64,000 bases of DNA from an uncultured Synechococcus sp. (GTDB lineage Bacteria > Cyanobacteriota > Cyanobacteriia > PCC-6307 > Cyanobiaceae). Below, piece by piece: positions 39,963 through 48,421 of this stretch. Where the stretch lies: assembly GCA_913049535.1 (NCBI GenBank), contig CAJWYF010000002.1, forward strand, positions 62,001-126,000, written 5' to 3'. Numbering within the stretch: the stretch's first letter is position 1; each line of letters begins with the position of its first letter. The position numbers and the translations under genes were made by a program. The notes under the pieces were generated by a model. The model made no database searches. It had not been told where the DNA came from and saw only the letters and a program-made list of their open reading frames with translations.

Positions 39963-41152
39963 GAATGACCAAAGCCTGCTGCTGGTGAGCGGTTCACCGC
40001 CGCTTCCGTCGCTGGTCCCCAGAGGCCATCCACCACCAATGGCCGCTGAGGATGGTGTCGGTTCCACAGCCGCTGATACGCGCGCACCTGCTCGGCCCCC
40101 AGGTCGATGCCGCCACGCACGTAATCAAAGTGCATCGGGTCATGGGGACCCAGCCAGCGCCAACCGTGCTGCTCCAAATAGGGCCTCCAGCCTGGGGCGT
40201 CCTCGATGTCGATGGCCAGACCGCTGTTGTGCTGGCTCCATGGAGGTCGAGCTGCCGCGCTGATGCCGCATTCCCCGCGGCGCCATTGCTGGTGGAGCAG
40301 GTGCTGCTGCATCGGAGTGCGCAAGGCACTGTTGATGCGCAGCGGCCGGCCCCGCTCGTTCACCGCACGCACCAGATCGCGGTACGCCGCCGGTTGCAGC
40401 CAGGGGTTGTTCTGATCCCCCTCCCCGTTGATGAGGGGGTGGTTGATGCGAATCAAATGGCCATCGAGCCCCAGCTCGTTGAGCACCTGTTGGGACAGCC
40501 CGCTGATCGCTCCGGTGTCGCAGCTGCTGCGGGTACTGGCCACCGTCCGGCCGGCGTCATCGGCGATGAGCTGCTGGCCTCGATTCATGGTTTGACGGAA
40601 GACATCCAGTCCGTGGCGACCGCCATTGATCAGAGCCCGTGCCGCCGGCAGATCCCCCTCTCTGTAGGCCTGCAGCAGCGCCTGCTCGCGATCTTTGATG
40701 AACAGCGCCAGCAGGTGGGCGGCGACTTCCGGATCATTGGCCAGCTCAGGGCGATGGATCAGATCAACGCCGAGGCGATCGCCATAGCGCTGGTAGTTGT
40801 CGCGTCCGGTGAGCTGAATGAAACCGCGGCCCCGGTAGGTCTCCCCATCCCCTGCCCCCTGGTTGCCCAGGTCGTGGCGGTGGTCATACAGAGCAAAGGC
40901 CTTGCCGCCAGGGGCGGTGTTCCAGGCGGAGGGGTATTCATCGATCGGCGCAAAGCCTGCACTCTCGGCCCGGATCGTGGCCAACGCCAACAGGACCAAG
41001 GCGGGGTGGTCGACCCCCTCCTCGTGCAGGGCGCTCAGCACAACCGGCAGATAGCGCGCAAGGTTGGCCTGCGCTTCTGCCTCAGGAAACAGGGGCGCCA
41101 CCGATGCGGCGTTGAACCGCTTGGTCGATGGACGGGTCGCCAGGTTGCTCAT
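39959..41152 (-). CDS. Three-domain murein hydrolase: GH19-like, M15 peptidase, PG-binding
   Basis: ATG 41152 gives 397 residues (a GTG at 41188 is also in frame). Residues 55-205 are lysozyme/chitinase-like (RAESAGF, Glu63; GETYRGRGFIQLTGRDNYQRYG). Residues 225-345 are an M15 D,D-carboxypeptidase domain (zinc set SQHNSGLAIDI with His308 and Asp315, and MHFDY with His341). Residues 355-387 fit a peptidoglycan-binding repeat (GLWGPATEAAV). There is no signal peptide, as in phage endolysins. It is coupled by ATGA to the persulfide dioxygenase gene. Confidence 0.87.
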   Translation of the reverse strand: MSNLATRPSTKRFNAASVAPLFPEAEAQANLARYLPVVLSALHEEGVDHPALVLLALATIRAESAGFAPIDEYPSAWNTAPGGKAFALYDHRHDLGNQGAGDGETYRGRGFIQLTGRDNYQRYGDRLGVDLIHRPELANDPEVAAHLLALFIKDREQALLQAYREGDLPAARALINGGRHGLDVFRQTMNRGQQLIADDAGRTVASTRSSCDTGAISGLSQQVLNELGLDGHLIRINHPLINGEGDQNNPWLQPAAYRDLVRAVNERGRPLRINSALRTPMQQHLLHQQWRRGECGISAAARPPWSQHNSGLAIDIEDAPGWRPYLEQHGWRWLGPHDPMHFDYVRGGIDLGAEQVRAYQRLWNRHHPQRPLVVDGLWGPATEAAVNRSPAAGFGHS

Positions 41153-41289
41153 GCTGGATCCCTGCCCATTGCTCCCAGAGGTAGCCACAGCTCAGAGCAG
41201 CGGGCTTGGTCAACTTGGAAGCTTTGCTCGTGCTGGCCCAGGGCCTGTCGGTTGGTTGGTCAACCTGAATCGGTGCTGATCGGCGTTGA

Positions 41290-42471
41290 ATGAATCAGGC
41301 GGCAGGCCAGATCTGGGTGCAGGCGCTGCAGCTGCAGGGGGCGCCCGCTGCGCCGCTCGATGGCCTGCGATTTGCGGTCAAGAACAACATCGCCGTGGCT
41401 GGATGCAGCAGCGGTTGCGGCAATCCGCATTGGGCCAGCTCGGCTCCGATGGAGTTGGACCACGCGCCGGTGGTGCAGAGGCTTCTCTGCGCTGGTGCCA
41501 GCTGCTCTGGCACCACTTGGATGGATGAATTTGCGTTCGGTTTGGCCGGTGAGAACCCCTGGGGGGGATCGCCGATCAACCCAACGGTTGAGGGGGGCAT
41601 CGTGGGGGGCTCCAGCAGTGGCAGCGCAGCTGCTGTCGCTGCTGGATGGGTGCCAGCGGCCCTGGGCACCGATACCGGCGGATCGGTTCGCGTCCCTGCC
41701 AGTTGGTGCGGACTCTGGGGCTGGCGCCCGAGCCATGGCCTGGTGCCCAGCAGCGGTGTTGTGCCCCTTGCTCCCTCCCTGGATGTTGTCGGTCTGCTGT
41801 GCAGCAGGGCGCGGGTGCTGGAGCAGATGGCCGCTGTGATGGCTGGTGGCTTCTCTCCTGCCCGTCCCGTCCGCCGTCTGCTGGTGATTCCTGAGCTGTG
41901 GACCTTGCTGGATGCCGATGCTGCCCCTGTGCTGCAGGCGCTACAGGCTTTCCTGGCCGATCAGCTCGGCCTTGAGTTGTGTTCACTGCCGCTGTCAGCC
42001 CTCGGGTTGGCGAACAGCGATGCGTTGTTGAACGGCTTCTGCGCGCTGCAGTGGGCCGAAATCGAGATTGCGCTGGCGGCCATCCCTCCGGATCTTCCAG
42101 TCGGCCCCAACTTGAGGGCGAATCGAGGCTTGGTGGCTGAGCGCGACCGCAGTCACCTGCCCGGGGCGCAGCGCCTGCGCCAGCGGTTGAGCAGCGCCTT
42201 GGCTGAAGAGCTGGTGGACGCCTTTTTGCTGCAACCGGTGACGCCGGGCATCGCGCCTCAGCGGGGCAGCCTGGCGCTGGATCGGCAACGCTGCCGCGTG
42301 ATCCCCCGCTGCCTCACGCTCAATGCCCTGGCCGGACTGGCAGGGGTGCCTGAGGTGGTGATGCCGCTGGCCGAGCTCGGTGGCGCGCCGTTGGCGCTGG
42401 GCCTGCTCGCCAGTCGCGGCCAGGATGCCGCCCTGCTGCAGGCGGCCGTGGCGCTGGAGCAATGCGGCTGA
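41290..42471 (+). CDS. Amidase-signature family enzyme
   Basis: The 393-residue protein carries the amidase signature Ser-cisSer-Lys triad: Lys in FAVKNNIAVAG, cis-Ser and nucleophile in IVGGSSSGSAAAVAAGWVPAALGTDTGGSVRVPASWCGLWG, and the PSHGLVP strand. The family hydrolyses amides of many kinds (GatA, AtzF, AMI1-like). It is shorter than GatA (about 485) and its neighbours are not gatB or gatC, so it is a solo amidase; the substrate is unknown. Confidence 0.9.
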   Translation: MNQAAGQIWVQALQLQGAPAAPLDGLRFAVKNNIAVAGCSSGCGNPHWASSAPMELDHAPVVQRLLCAGASCSGTTWMDEFAFGLAGENPWGGSPINPTVEGGIVGGSSSGSAAAVAAGWVPAALGTDTGGSVRVPASWCGLWGWRPSHGLVPSSGVVPLAPSLDVVGLLCSRARVLEQMAAVMAGGFSPARPVRRLLVIPELWTLLDADAAPVLQALQAFLADQLGLELCSLPLSALGLANSDALLNGFCALQWAEIEIALAAIPPDLPVGPNLRANRGLVAERDRSHLPGAQRLRQRLSSALAEELVDAFLLQPVTPGIAPQRGSLALDRQRCRVIPRCLTLNALAGLAGVPEVVMPLAELGGAPLALGLLASRGQDAALLQAAVALEQCG

Positions 42472-42519
42472 TGCTCACGGCGCGCTAGGGCTGTTCCCGA
42501 GCCACTGCTGCGCGCTGCC

Positions 42520-43080
42520 ATGAGCAAAGACCTGCCTCCATGGCGCGCCTTGCTGAGCGGGGCCAGGCACCGCGAGGGACGTGCACCGTCAGCGCGGTGG
42601 CTGCAACTGGCCAGCGTGGCTGCCGATGGCACGCCACGGGTGAGAACCCTGGTGTTCCGCGGCTGGAGCGGCCCCGCTGCATTGGATCTGCTCACCGATG
42701 CGCGAAGTGCCAAGGCCGCCGAGCTCGCCGAGCAACCCGCCGTTGAGCTCTGCTGGTTGCTGGCCAAAGCCCGCTGCCAGTTCCGCCTGCGGGGCCTGGT
42801 GCAGACCGTTGAAGCAGAGAGCGGGCAGCGTCTGCATCACTGGCAGCGCCTGACCCCCCAAGGCCGATCGCTCTGGGGGTGGCCACGGCCTGGGGAACCC
42901 TTCCAGGCTGATGCAGCGTTCCCGGAAACCCTCGATGAGGAAACACCGGTGCCGGAGCACTTCCAACTGCTGCGGCTGAGCGTTGAGCGCGTGGAGCTTC
43001 TCGATCTGGGATCCCACCCCCATCGCCGCCTGCGCTGGTGTGTTGCAGATCACTGGGATGAGGTGCGCTTGAACCCCTGA
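42520..43080 (+). CDS. Pyridoxamine-phosphate-oxidase-like flavin-binding protein
   Basis: The 186-residue protein has the split-barrel FMN-binding fold: ARWLQLASVAADGTPRVRTLVFRGW, TDARSAKAAELAEQPAVELCWLLAKARCQFRLRG and a RLTPQGRSLWGWPRPGEPF loop, then FQLLRLSVERVELLDLGSHPHRRLRW. It fits the Alr4036/PNPOx-like family of cyanobacteria, in which the C-terminal dimerisation region of PdxH is altered. It may be PNP oxidase-like or a general flavin reductase. It is 48 bases after the amidase gene. Confidence 0.85.
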   Translation: MSKDLPPWRALLSGARHREGRAPSARWLQLASVAADGTPRVRTLVFRGWSGPAALDLLTDARSAKAAELAEQPAVELCWLLAKARCQFRLRGLVQTVEAESGQRLHHWQRLTPQGRSLWGWPRPGEPFQADAAFPETLDEETPVPEHFQLLRLSVERVELLDLGSHPHRRLRWCVADHWDEVRLNP

Positions 43081-43115
43081 GGCCTACAGTCATTCCAGTG
43101 TCAGCGATTCCTGAC

Positions 43116-43289
43116 ATGGAGCCAATCCGCCATGACGACACCAGCCTCAAGTGGGGGGCTGACGGTGAGCTTTCACCGGTTGACCAGCAGCGCATCCTCG
43201 CCCGCCTTAGTGCGCAGGATCCCCTCGCTGAAGGCCTGCTCGAATGCAGCTGGGAGGAGCAAGCTGGGGGGAGAGGTTCCATTGGCTGA
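43116..43289 (+). CDS. 57-residue acidic protein upstream of YjbQ
   Basis: ATG 43116 (MEPIRHDDTSLKWGADGELSP) gives 57 residues, with a VDQQRILARLSAQDPLAEGLLECSWEE helix. A GTG at 43098 would add 6 residues. Its stop shares a base with the yjbQ ATG (TGATG), so the two genes are coupled. The acidic, helical product has no known family. Confidence 0.6.
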   Translation: MEPIRHDDTSLKWGADGELSPVDQQRILARLSAQDPLAEGLLECSWEEQAGGRGSIG

Positions 43290-43948
43290 TGACAGCGGGC
43301 ACAGCGGCCCCCCTCACCCATCAGGCCTGGCACGAGCTGCAGGTCTCCACCCGTGGTGAGGGGTACATCCGCCTGGATTCCCAGCTCAACAGCTGGATCG
43401 CCGCCACCGGCATCATCACCGGTGTGCTGCACCTCACCTGCCTGCACACCAGTGCTTCGCTGACCATCAATGAGAACGCTGACCCGCGGGTCATGGCTGA
43501 CCTCAGTGCCTGGATGCAGCGCGTTGCCCCCCAGATCGGCGTCAATCCTCTCGGTCCTCGTGGTGATTACCACCGCTATCGCCATGACGATGAAGGGGAT
43601 GACGACATGCCTGCGCACATCCGTACAGCCCTGACCTCCCAGACCCTGAGCCTGAGTGTCGATCAGGCCCGCTTGCGGCTTGGCACCTGGCAAGCCGTGT
43701 ATCTCTGTGAATGGAGGGCTCAGGGCTCATCGCGCCGGCTCGCCTTGCACTTGTTAGGCAGCGGACCGCAGCCTGCGGCCGCTGATCCTGTCCGCTCCAA
43801 TGCCCTGACGATGTCGCGCCGCAGCGGCGCCAAGCTGAACCGTGAGGTACAGGCGCGCCATGACCCAGACGCCTGGACCCGGGAAGGGGGCATCGACACC
43901 GACGTCGATCTGATGATCGATCGCCTCCATGACATCTCAGGCGATTAG
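43289..43948 (+). CDS. YjbQ/UPF0047 family protein with C-terminal extension
   Basis: Residues 12-157 are a YjbQ domain: HELQVSTRGEGYIRL, GIITGVLHLTCLHTSASLTINENADP, GPRGDYHRYRHDDEGDDDMPAHIRTAL and LGTWQAVYLCEWR. YjbQ proteins have weak secondary thiamine-phosphate synthase activity. Residues 158-219 are an extra tail (NALTMSRRSGAKLNREVQARHDPDAWTREGGIDTDVDLMIDRLHDIS) that is absent from ordinary YjbQ, about 140 residues long. The tail looks folded and charged, not degenerate. Confidence 0.85.
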   Translation: MTAGTAAPLTHQAWHELQVSTRGEGYIRLDSQLNSWIAATGIITGVLHLTCLHTSASLTINENADPRVMADLSAWMQRVAPQIGVNPLGPRGDYHRYRHDDEGDDDMPAHIRTALTSQTLSLSVDQARLRLGTWQAVYLCEWRAQGSSRRLALHLLGSGPQPAAADPVRSNALTMSRRSGAKLNREVQARHDPDAWTREGGIDTDVDLMIDRLHDISGD

Positions 43949-43967
43949 CCGTTCCCTGCGTGGCACG

Positions 43968-45182
43968 ATGCGGCGACGCCGTTGTTCGGGTTTGAATCCT
44001 GCCCGTTGCGCTCGGGGACTGCTGCCGCTGCTGCTGCCAGCGCTTGTGCTGGCTTGCGGTCATCCCCATCGTCGGGGCGCACCGACGGCCCCGTCGCAGC
44101 AGACGGCGGTTGTGGCTCCCCCCTGCGGCGCTGAGTCGCTCAGCGCGGCTGCCATCGCCGAGCGCTATCGCGATGGCATTGTCGTGATTGAGGCGAACCA
44201 GGCCAGCGGCACGGGTTTTGTCATTCGCAAAGATGCAGAACGCACGCTGCTGATCACCAACAGCCATGTGCTGGAGGGGGCCAGTGCTGTGCGCGTCCGC
44301 TGGTCCGACGGCAGCTTTGATCAGGCATTCGTGCTCCTCGATGGGGACAGTGGCGGCAGCGCCATGGTCAATGACCTGGCGCTGTTGGAGGTCAGGCGTG
44401 CCCACGGCGTGGTGCTGCCCCTCAGCCCTGATCCGCCTCGCGCCGGAGACGCGGTGATTGCCATCGGCACGCCATCGGGACTGGATTTCTCCATCAGCAA
44501 AGGCGTCATCAGCGGCATTCGCGACAATGGCCAGCTGATTCAGACCGATACCGCCATCAACTCAGGCAGCTCCGGTGGACCGCTGATTGCTCTCGATGGC
44601 TGCGTGGTGGGGGTGAACACCTTCAGCCTGGCTGACACGGTGGGGCTCAATTTCGCCCTCTCCGCCGCCTTGGTGCGCCGCTTTGGCGGCGACTGGCTCC
44701 CCGCGGCAGCGGCGCGCTCCAGCAATGCCCTTGAGCAGAGCGCGCAGGATCCTTCAGCCCAGACGGGTGGCGCCATGCAGCGCGATGGCGTTCAGGTCAG
44801 AGCCTCCGCCCAGGAGCTCAGCGTTTTGCTGGAGCAGTGGTTCAACCTCAAGTCAGAGGTGCTGGCCGGCCGTCTGTCCTCCCAGAGCCTCGCTGATGTC
44901 GCCATTCAGCCTTTGGTGCAGCTCACAGCAGCGGCCCGTCGCCGTGATGCCAGGGCTGGCCAGAGCCGGGAGCTCAAGGTGTCCATCCTCAGCTTTGCTC
45001 TGCTCCCGCAGCAGCACTCCGGTACGGCCAGCGCCCGCGTCGCGTTGCAGGTTGATGATCAGATCCTGGATGCCGAGGGTGTGGTGCTGGCCTGGGAGGG
45101 CCCCCGCCAGCTGGAGGCCCGCTACAACTTCCAGTGGGACCGCAGGGGCTGGCGCCTCAGTGATGCCCGCCCAGCGCTTTAG
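43968..45182 (+). CDS. HtrA-like serine protease lipoprotein with ARC6-type IMS domain
   Basis: ATG 43968 gives 404 residues (an ATG at 43929 overlaps yjbQ). Residues 1-30 are a lipoprotein signal with Cys30 in VLAC. Residues 60-240 are a trypsin-like protease with the full triad His100 (TNSHVLE), Asp136 (VNDLALL) and Ser202 (SGSSGGP). Residues 283-401 (LLEQWFNLKSEVLAGRLSSQSL to RYNFQWDRRGWRLSDAR) fit the IMS/DUF4101 domain known from the division protein ARC6/Ftn2. It lacks PDZ domains. It would act outside the plasma or thylakoid membrane. Confidence 0.86.
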   Translation: MRRRRCSGLNPARCARGLLPLLLPALVLACGHPHRRGAPTAPSQQTAVVAPPCGAESLSAAAIAERYRDGIVVIEANQASGTGFVIRKDAERTLLITNSHVLEGASAVRVRWSDGSFDQAFVLLDGDSGGSAMVNDLALLEVRRAHGVVLPLSPDPPRAGDAVIAIGTPSGLDFSISKGVISGIRDNGQLIQTDTAINSGSSGGPLIALDGCVVGVNTFSLADTVGLNFALSAALVRRFGGDWLPAAAARSSNALEQSAQDPSAQTGGAMQRDGVQVRASAQELSVLLEQWFNLKSEVLAGRLSSQSLADVAIQPLVQLTAAARRRDARAGQSRELKVSILSFALLPQQHSGTASARVALQVDDQILDAEGVVLAWEGPRQLEARYNFQWDRRGWRLSDARPAL

Positions 45183-46318
45183 CGCCGCTGTTGCAGTTCC
45201 TGGGCCACGGTTTTGGCCACGACGGCAACCCCACTGGGCCTGAAATGGCCGTCGTAGACGTAATAGTCCTCACCCCTCAGCTCCGGTCGCAGATCCACGC
45301 AGCGGAGACCGGCGCTAGTGCAGGCGGCCATCAAGGCCTCGAACTTATGGCCCACATCCACCTGATCTGGAGTGAAGCCACCGAGTTGCCCATCGCGCTG
45401 CAGGCGTTCCGTTGAGATCTCCGAACCATCGGGGATCAGAAAGAGGCTGCCCAGGGTGACCCCCTCGGCGGCAAAGCGCTGACGCAATCGCACCAGGGCG
45501 CGCGTCAGCTGCTGCCGCTGCTGCGGTGCCCCCCGTTTGTAGAAGGTCTGGCCGCCGTAATTGCTGAAGTAGTCGCCATGGTCCTTGATGCGACTGTTCT
45601 GCATGGCCATGAGCTTGGCCATTTGCAGCAGATGGATGTCAGCGATCCAGGGGATCTGCATCAGCTGGCCATTGAGCCGGCTCAGGCGGGCCTTGAGCCC
45701 CTGGTGCTGCAGGGCTGGTGTGCTCGGGGCCTGTGCTTTGGTCGGTGCGCCAAAGGCGAGCAGTCCCTCGTAGTCGTTACCCATGCACAGCACAAGATCG
45801 ACCGGCGTGCCGTCCTGTTTCACAGCAGTGATGGTGCCTTTGTTGCGCGCGAGGATTGCCAGGTATTGCTCGATGTTGGCCCCTGGCAGTCCCAGGGCGT
45901 AGACGTTCAGTGAAGGCTCGATCTGTTGCAGGCGGCATTGCAGCAGATCGCTATCCCCCACACCGATCCCGTAGGTGTAACTGTCACCGATGAACACTGC
46001 TGTTGCCGGCCGGGTGCTGTCAAAGCAGGGATTACGCCAGCCATGGCGGTCATGACTCACCGCGTGTTGGTATTCGTTGTGGAGCTGTTGGCCGTTGCTG
46101 TTGGGTTGAAAGTGAAATGCAGCAGTGTCAAACAGTCCTTCCGCTTGTGTTGGTCCCTGCCGCATCAGCCGGTTCATGGTCAGGCGTGATTGCAGTGCTG
46201 CAGGTGTATGCACGGTGCGCAACACCAGCTCCGCCAGAGCCAGAACCACAAGGATTCCCAGCCCATTCCAGGCGATGACAGCAGCTGTGGATCGGTTCAG
46301 GCGTAGCAATGGAGCCAT
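45179..46318 (-). CDS. SGNH-type hydrolase, membrane anchored
   Basis: ATG 46318 (MAPLLRLNR) gives 379 residues; the in-frame region upstream (to 46600) is a shadow. One N-terminal span (AVIAWNGLGILVVLALAELVL) anchors an SGNH domain: nucleophile motif FIGDSYTYGIGV, oxyanion Gly in ALGLPGANIEQY, LCMGNDYEG and the Asp-His dyad in YDGHFRPSGVAVVA. Relatives are GDSL esterases and O-acetyl-transferase/esterases of envelope polysaccharides. The substrate is not known. It overlaps the convergent protease gene by 4 bases. Confidence 0.85.
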   Translation of the reverse strand: MAPLLRLNRSTAAVIAWNGLGILVVLALAELVLRTVHTPAALQSRLTMNRLMRQGPTQAEGLFDTAAFHFQPNSNGQQLHNEYQHAVSHDRHGWRNPCFDSTRPATAVFIGDSYTYGIGVGDSDLLQCRLQQIEPSLNVYALGLPGANIEQYLAILARNKGTITAVKQDGTPVDLVLCMGNDYEGLLAFGAPTKAQAPSTPALQHQGLKARLSRLNGQLMQIPWIADIHLLQMAKLMAMQNSRIKDHGDYFSNYGGQTFYKRGAPQQRQQLTRALVRLRQRFAAEGVTLGSLFLIPDGSEISTERLQRDGQLGGFTPDQVDVGHKFEALMAACTSAGLRCVDLRPELRGEDYYVYDGHFRPSGVAVVAKTVAQELQQRR

Positions 46319-46337
46319 GGGTGATGGTGGAACGATC

Positions 46338-46613
46338 TCAGCGGCAGCGCTGCTGCCTGATCCACAGGGCCAGCTGCTGACCCGCCCCGTAGAAGTCTCC
46401 GTCCGCCAAGGCCTGGTTGAGACGCGGCTCCTGCTCGGAGCCAATCCAGTTGGCTGCAGCTGAGGCGCAGCGCAGCTCAGCTCCATCCACGCCGAGATCA
46501 AAGCGGAACAGGGCGCTCTGCCCGTAGCGCTCACGGATCTGTTCTGCATCCACGGGCCACGGTTGCTGCCCCAGCAGCAAAGGGAAGGCTCCGAGGGCAA
46601 GCAGTCGCAGCAT
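46338..46613 (-). CDS. Small secreted protein
   Basis: ATG 46613 gives 91 residues (GTG 46616 adds one). The signal is MLRLLALGAFPLLLGQQPWPVDA. The mature part (EQIRERYGQSALFRFDLGVDGAELRCASAAANWIGSEQEPRLNQALADGDFYGAGQQLALWIRQQRCR) is helical with two cysteines. It lies 19 bases upstream of the SGNH gene on the same strand, so co-expression is likely. No family recognised. Confidence 0.62.
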   Translation of the reverse strand: MLRLLALGAFPLLLGQQPWPVDAEQIRERYGQSALFRFDLGVDGAELRCASAAANWIGSEQEPRLNQALADGDFYGAGQQLALWIRQQRCR

Positions 46614-46663
46614 CACTAATTTGATCAGGGGGCCATTCTCCGTTGTTGTGCTGATTTGACGCT

Positions 46664-47665
46664 GTGACCGTTCCGCCGCTGCTGGTGGCCACTGCCCGCC
46701 ATTTGTGGCGCTGGCAATGGCAACGGTTGATGGATGGGCTGGCCCCGGCTGATGCGGCAGGCAATTTTCAAAGGCGCCCGTCGCAATTCGCCGGTCGCCC
46801 CCTGGAGCCGCTGCTGCAACAGGCCACCGCAACCGCTCGCCCCCCCTGGCTGATCATCGGCCGCACGTGCCCCTGGGCCCATCGCACCTGGCTGGTCCAT
46901 CAGTTGCGCGGTCTGCAGCAGCAGATCGAGCTGGTGCTTGTGGACCCTGATCCCCATGCCGGGCGCTGGGTGTTTGCTGAGCCCAGGCTCCACTGCAGCA
47001 GCTTGCAGCAGCTGTATCGCTTGTCTGGGGCTGATCCCCAGCAGCGCGCCACCGTGCCCGTGCTGCTGGACGCAGGTGGCGCTGATGCCCAGCCCCAGAT
47101 CCTCTCCAATGAAAGCGCTGAGCTGGTGCAGCTGCTGAATCGCTGGCCTGCTGACGGGGCGCTGGCGTTGGAACCAACGGCTGATCTCGAGGCCATCGAG
47201 CAGTGGTCCAGGCGGCTGCAGGAGCCGCTCAATGATGGGGTGTACCGCTGCGGTTTCGCCCGTAACCAAGAGGCTTTTGAGCGTGCCGAGACGGCTCTTT
47301 TCGGGGCCCTGGAGCAGCTGGAGCAAGCCCTGAGCGCCCAGGGCCCCTGGCTCTGCGGTTTCCGACTGACCCTTGCCGATGTCTGCCTTTTCCCCACATT
47401 GATTCGCTGGGAGCAGGTTTATGCCCCGCTGTTCGGCTGCAGCCGTGAACCGCTGTGGCGCTATCCAGCGCTCTGGGATTGGCGCGCCCGCATGTTGGAT
47501 CAACCTGGTGTCCTCGACACCTGTGACCCGGCGGCCTGGAGGCGGGATTATTTCGGAGCCCTGTTCCCTCTGCAGCCGTCAGGCCGTGTGCCCGGCGGAC
47601 CTGCTGATGCAGCTGAGCTCAAAGCTCTGCTGCAGGCTCCGGTCCCCAGCAGAATGGGGCCATGA
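46664..47665 (+). CDS. Glutathionyl-hydroquinone reductase (Xi-class GST)
   Basis: The 333-residue product starts at GTG 46664 and shows the Xi-class signatures: catalytic Cys69 in RTCPWAHRTW, NESAELVQLLN (glutathione gamma-glutamyl site), PLNDGVYRCGFARNQEAFE and the C-terminal RDYFGALFPLQPSGRVPGGPAD block. Such enzymes reduce S-glutathionyl-hydroquinones and protect quinones. It is cytosolic. It overlaps the DUF2301 gene by ATGA. Confidence 0.9.
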   Translation: MTVPPLLVATARHLWRWQWQRLMDGLAPADAAGNFQRRPSQFAGRPLEPLLQQATATARPPWLIIGRTCPWAHRTWLVHQLRGLQQQIELVLVDPDPHAGRWVFAEPRLHCSSLQQLYRLSGADPQQRATVPVLLDAGGADAQPQILSNESAELVQLLNRWPADGALALEPTADLEAIEQWSRRLQEPLNDGVYRCGFARNQEAFERAETALFGALEQLEQALSAQGPWLCGFRLTLADVCLFPTLIRWEQVYAPLFGCSREPLWRYPALWDWRARMLDQPGVLDTCDPAAWRRDYFGALFPLQPSGRVPGGPADAAELKALLQAPVPSRMGP

Positions 47666-48285
47666 CTGTGGCTTCTGTCACCTACGAAGGCGTTTACGGG
47701 CCCTACACCGTGACCGCCGCTCATCGGCGCGAGGTGTTGCTGTACCGCCTGTCGCTGCTGCTGCTGGCTGTGGCGCAGATCGCGGCCTTGATGCAGTGGC
47801 GCTGGTTCGGACCTGTCCTCTGCTGGCCGTGGGTGTTGCTGATGCTGGCGGGTCTCGGTGGTGCCCTGCGCTGGGTGCACATCTATCTGCGTCCGCTGCA
47901 CCGGGCGTTGCAGCTGTTCTGGTTGCTGGGCTGCGCTGGCTTTGCGGTGCTGGCCTGGCAGGGCGGGCCAGCTGCGGTGCTGCCTGAGCTGGTGCACCAA
48001 CCGCTCTGGATCTGGGCTGTGGGTCCAGCCTTTGCCGCCCTGGCGGGTCTTGGCTTCAAGGAGTTCTTCTGTTTTCAACGCCCTGAGGCCATTGGCGTGA
48101 CGCTGCTGCTGCCGGTGCTGCTGTTGGGTTGGTTGGTTGGAATGTTGTCGCCTGGGCTTGCCAGCGTGTTGCTGGCGCTGGAGAGCGTGCTGTTGCTGGT
48201 GCTCGCCCTGCGCAAATTTCCAATGCCGGAGGAAGCCGATCTGGGCGATCTGAGCGTGTTTGCCCAGCTCGATGCCGGGCTTTAG
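47662..48285 (+). CDS. DUF2301 integral membrane protein
   Basis: The 207-residue protein has six or seven spans (LLLLAVAQIAALM; VLLMLAGLGGAL; LQLFWLLGCAGFAVLAW; LLLPVLLLGWLVGML; LLALESVLLLVLAL) and the family motifs VHIYLRPLHR and GLGFKEFFCFQRPE. The family is near-universal in cyanobacteria with no known function. It is coupled by ATGA to the glutathionyl-hydroquinone reductase. A strong terminator follows 11 bases after its stop. Confidence 0.88.
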   Translation: MTVASVTYEGVYGPYTVTAAHRREVLLYRLSLLLLAVAQIAALMQWRWFGPVLCWPWVLLMLAGLGGALRWVHIYLRPLHRALQLFWLLGCAGFAVLAWQGGPAAVLPELVHQPLWIWAVGPAFAALAGLGFKEFFCFQRPEAIGVTLLLPVLLLGWLVGMLSPGLASVLLALESVLLLVLALRKFPMPEEADLGDLSVFAQLDAGL

Positions 48286-48296
48286 CTCTGATACAA

Positions 48297-48323
48297 GAAA
48301 ACCCCCGACAGGCGGGGGTTTTC
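48297..48323. terminator. Bidirectional rho-independent terminator
   Basis: GAAAACCCCCG and CGGGGGTTTTC form a perfect 11-base stem with loop ACAGG. The T-run of the right arm ends the DUF2301 transcript on the plus strand. The A-run of the left arm would serve the minus strand as well. Confidence 0.9.
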
Positions 48324-48421
48324 TCGGAGCCGCTGTGTGGAGCCTGGCTCTTGGCCGACGCGGGGCTTCGTCGCCGTGGCCATCAACGTTCTAGACATGC
48401 TGCTCTGGCATGGGCCCTTAG

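Noticed and set aside
39959..41152. Prophage remnant around the endolysin-like gene
   Set aside because: No holin, integrase, terminase, capsid or attachment repeat is seen; neighbours are ordinary metabolic genes.
45183..46600. N-terminal extension of the SGNH protein from 46318 to 46600
   Set aside because: The extra 94 residues are Cys/Ser/Arg-rich shadow of the small secreted-protein gene on the same strand in another frame; the ATG at 46318 precedes a normal anchor segment.
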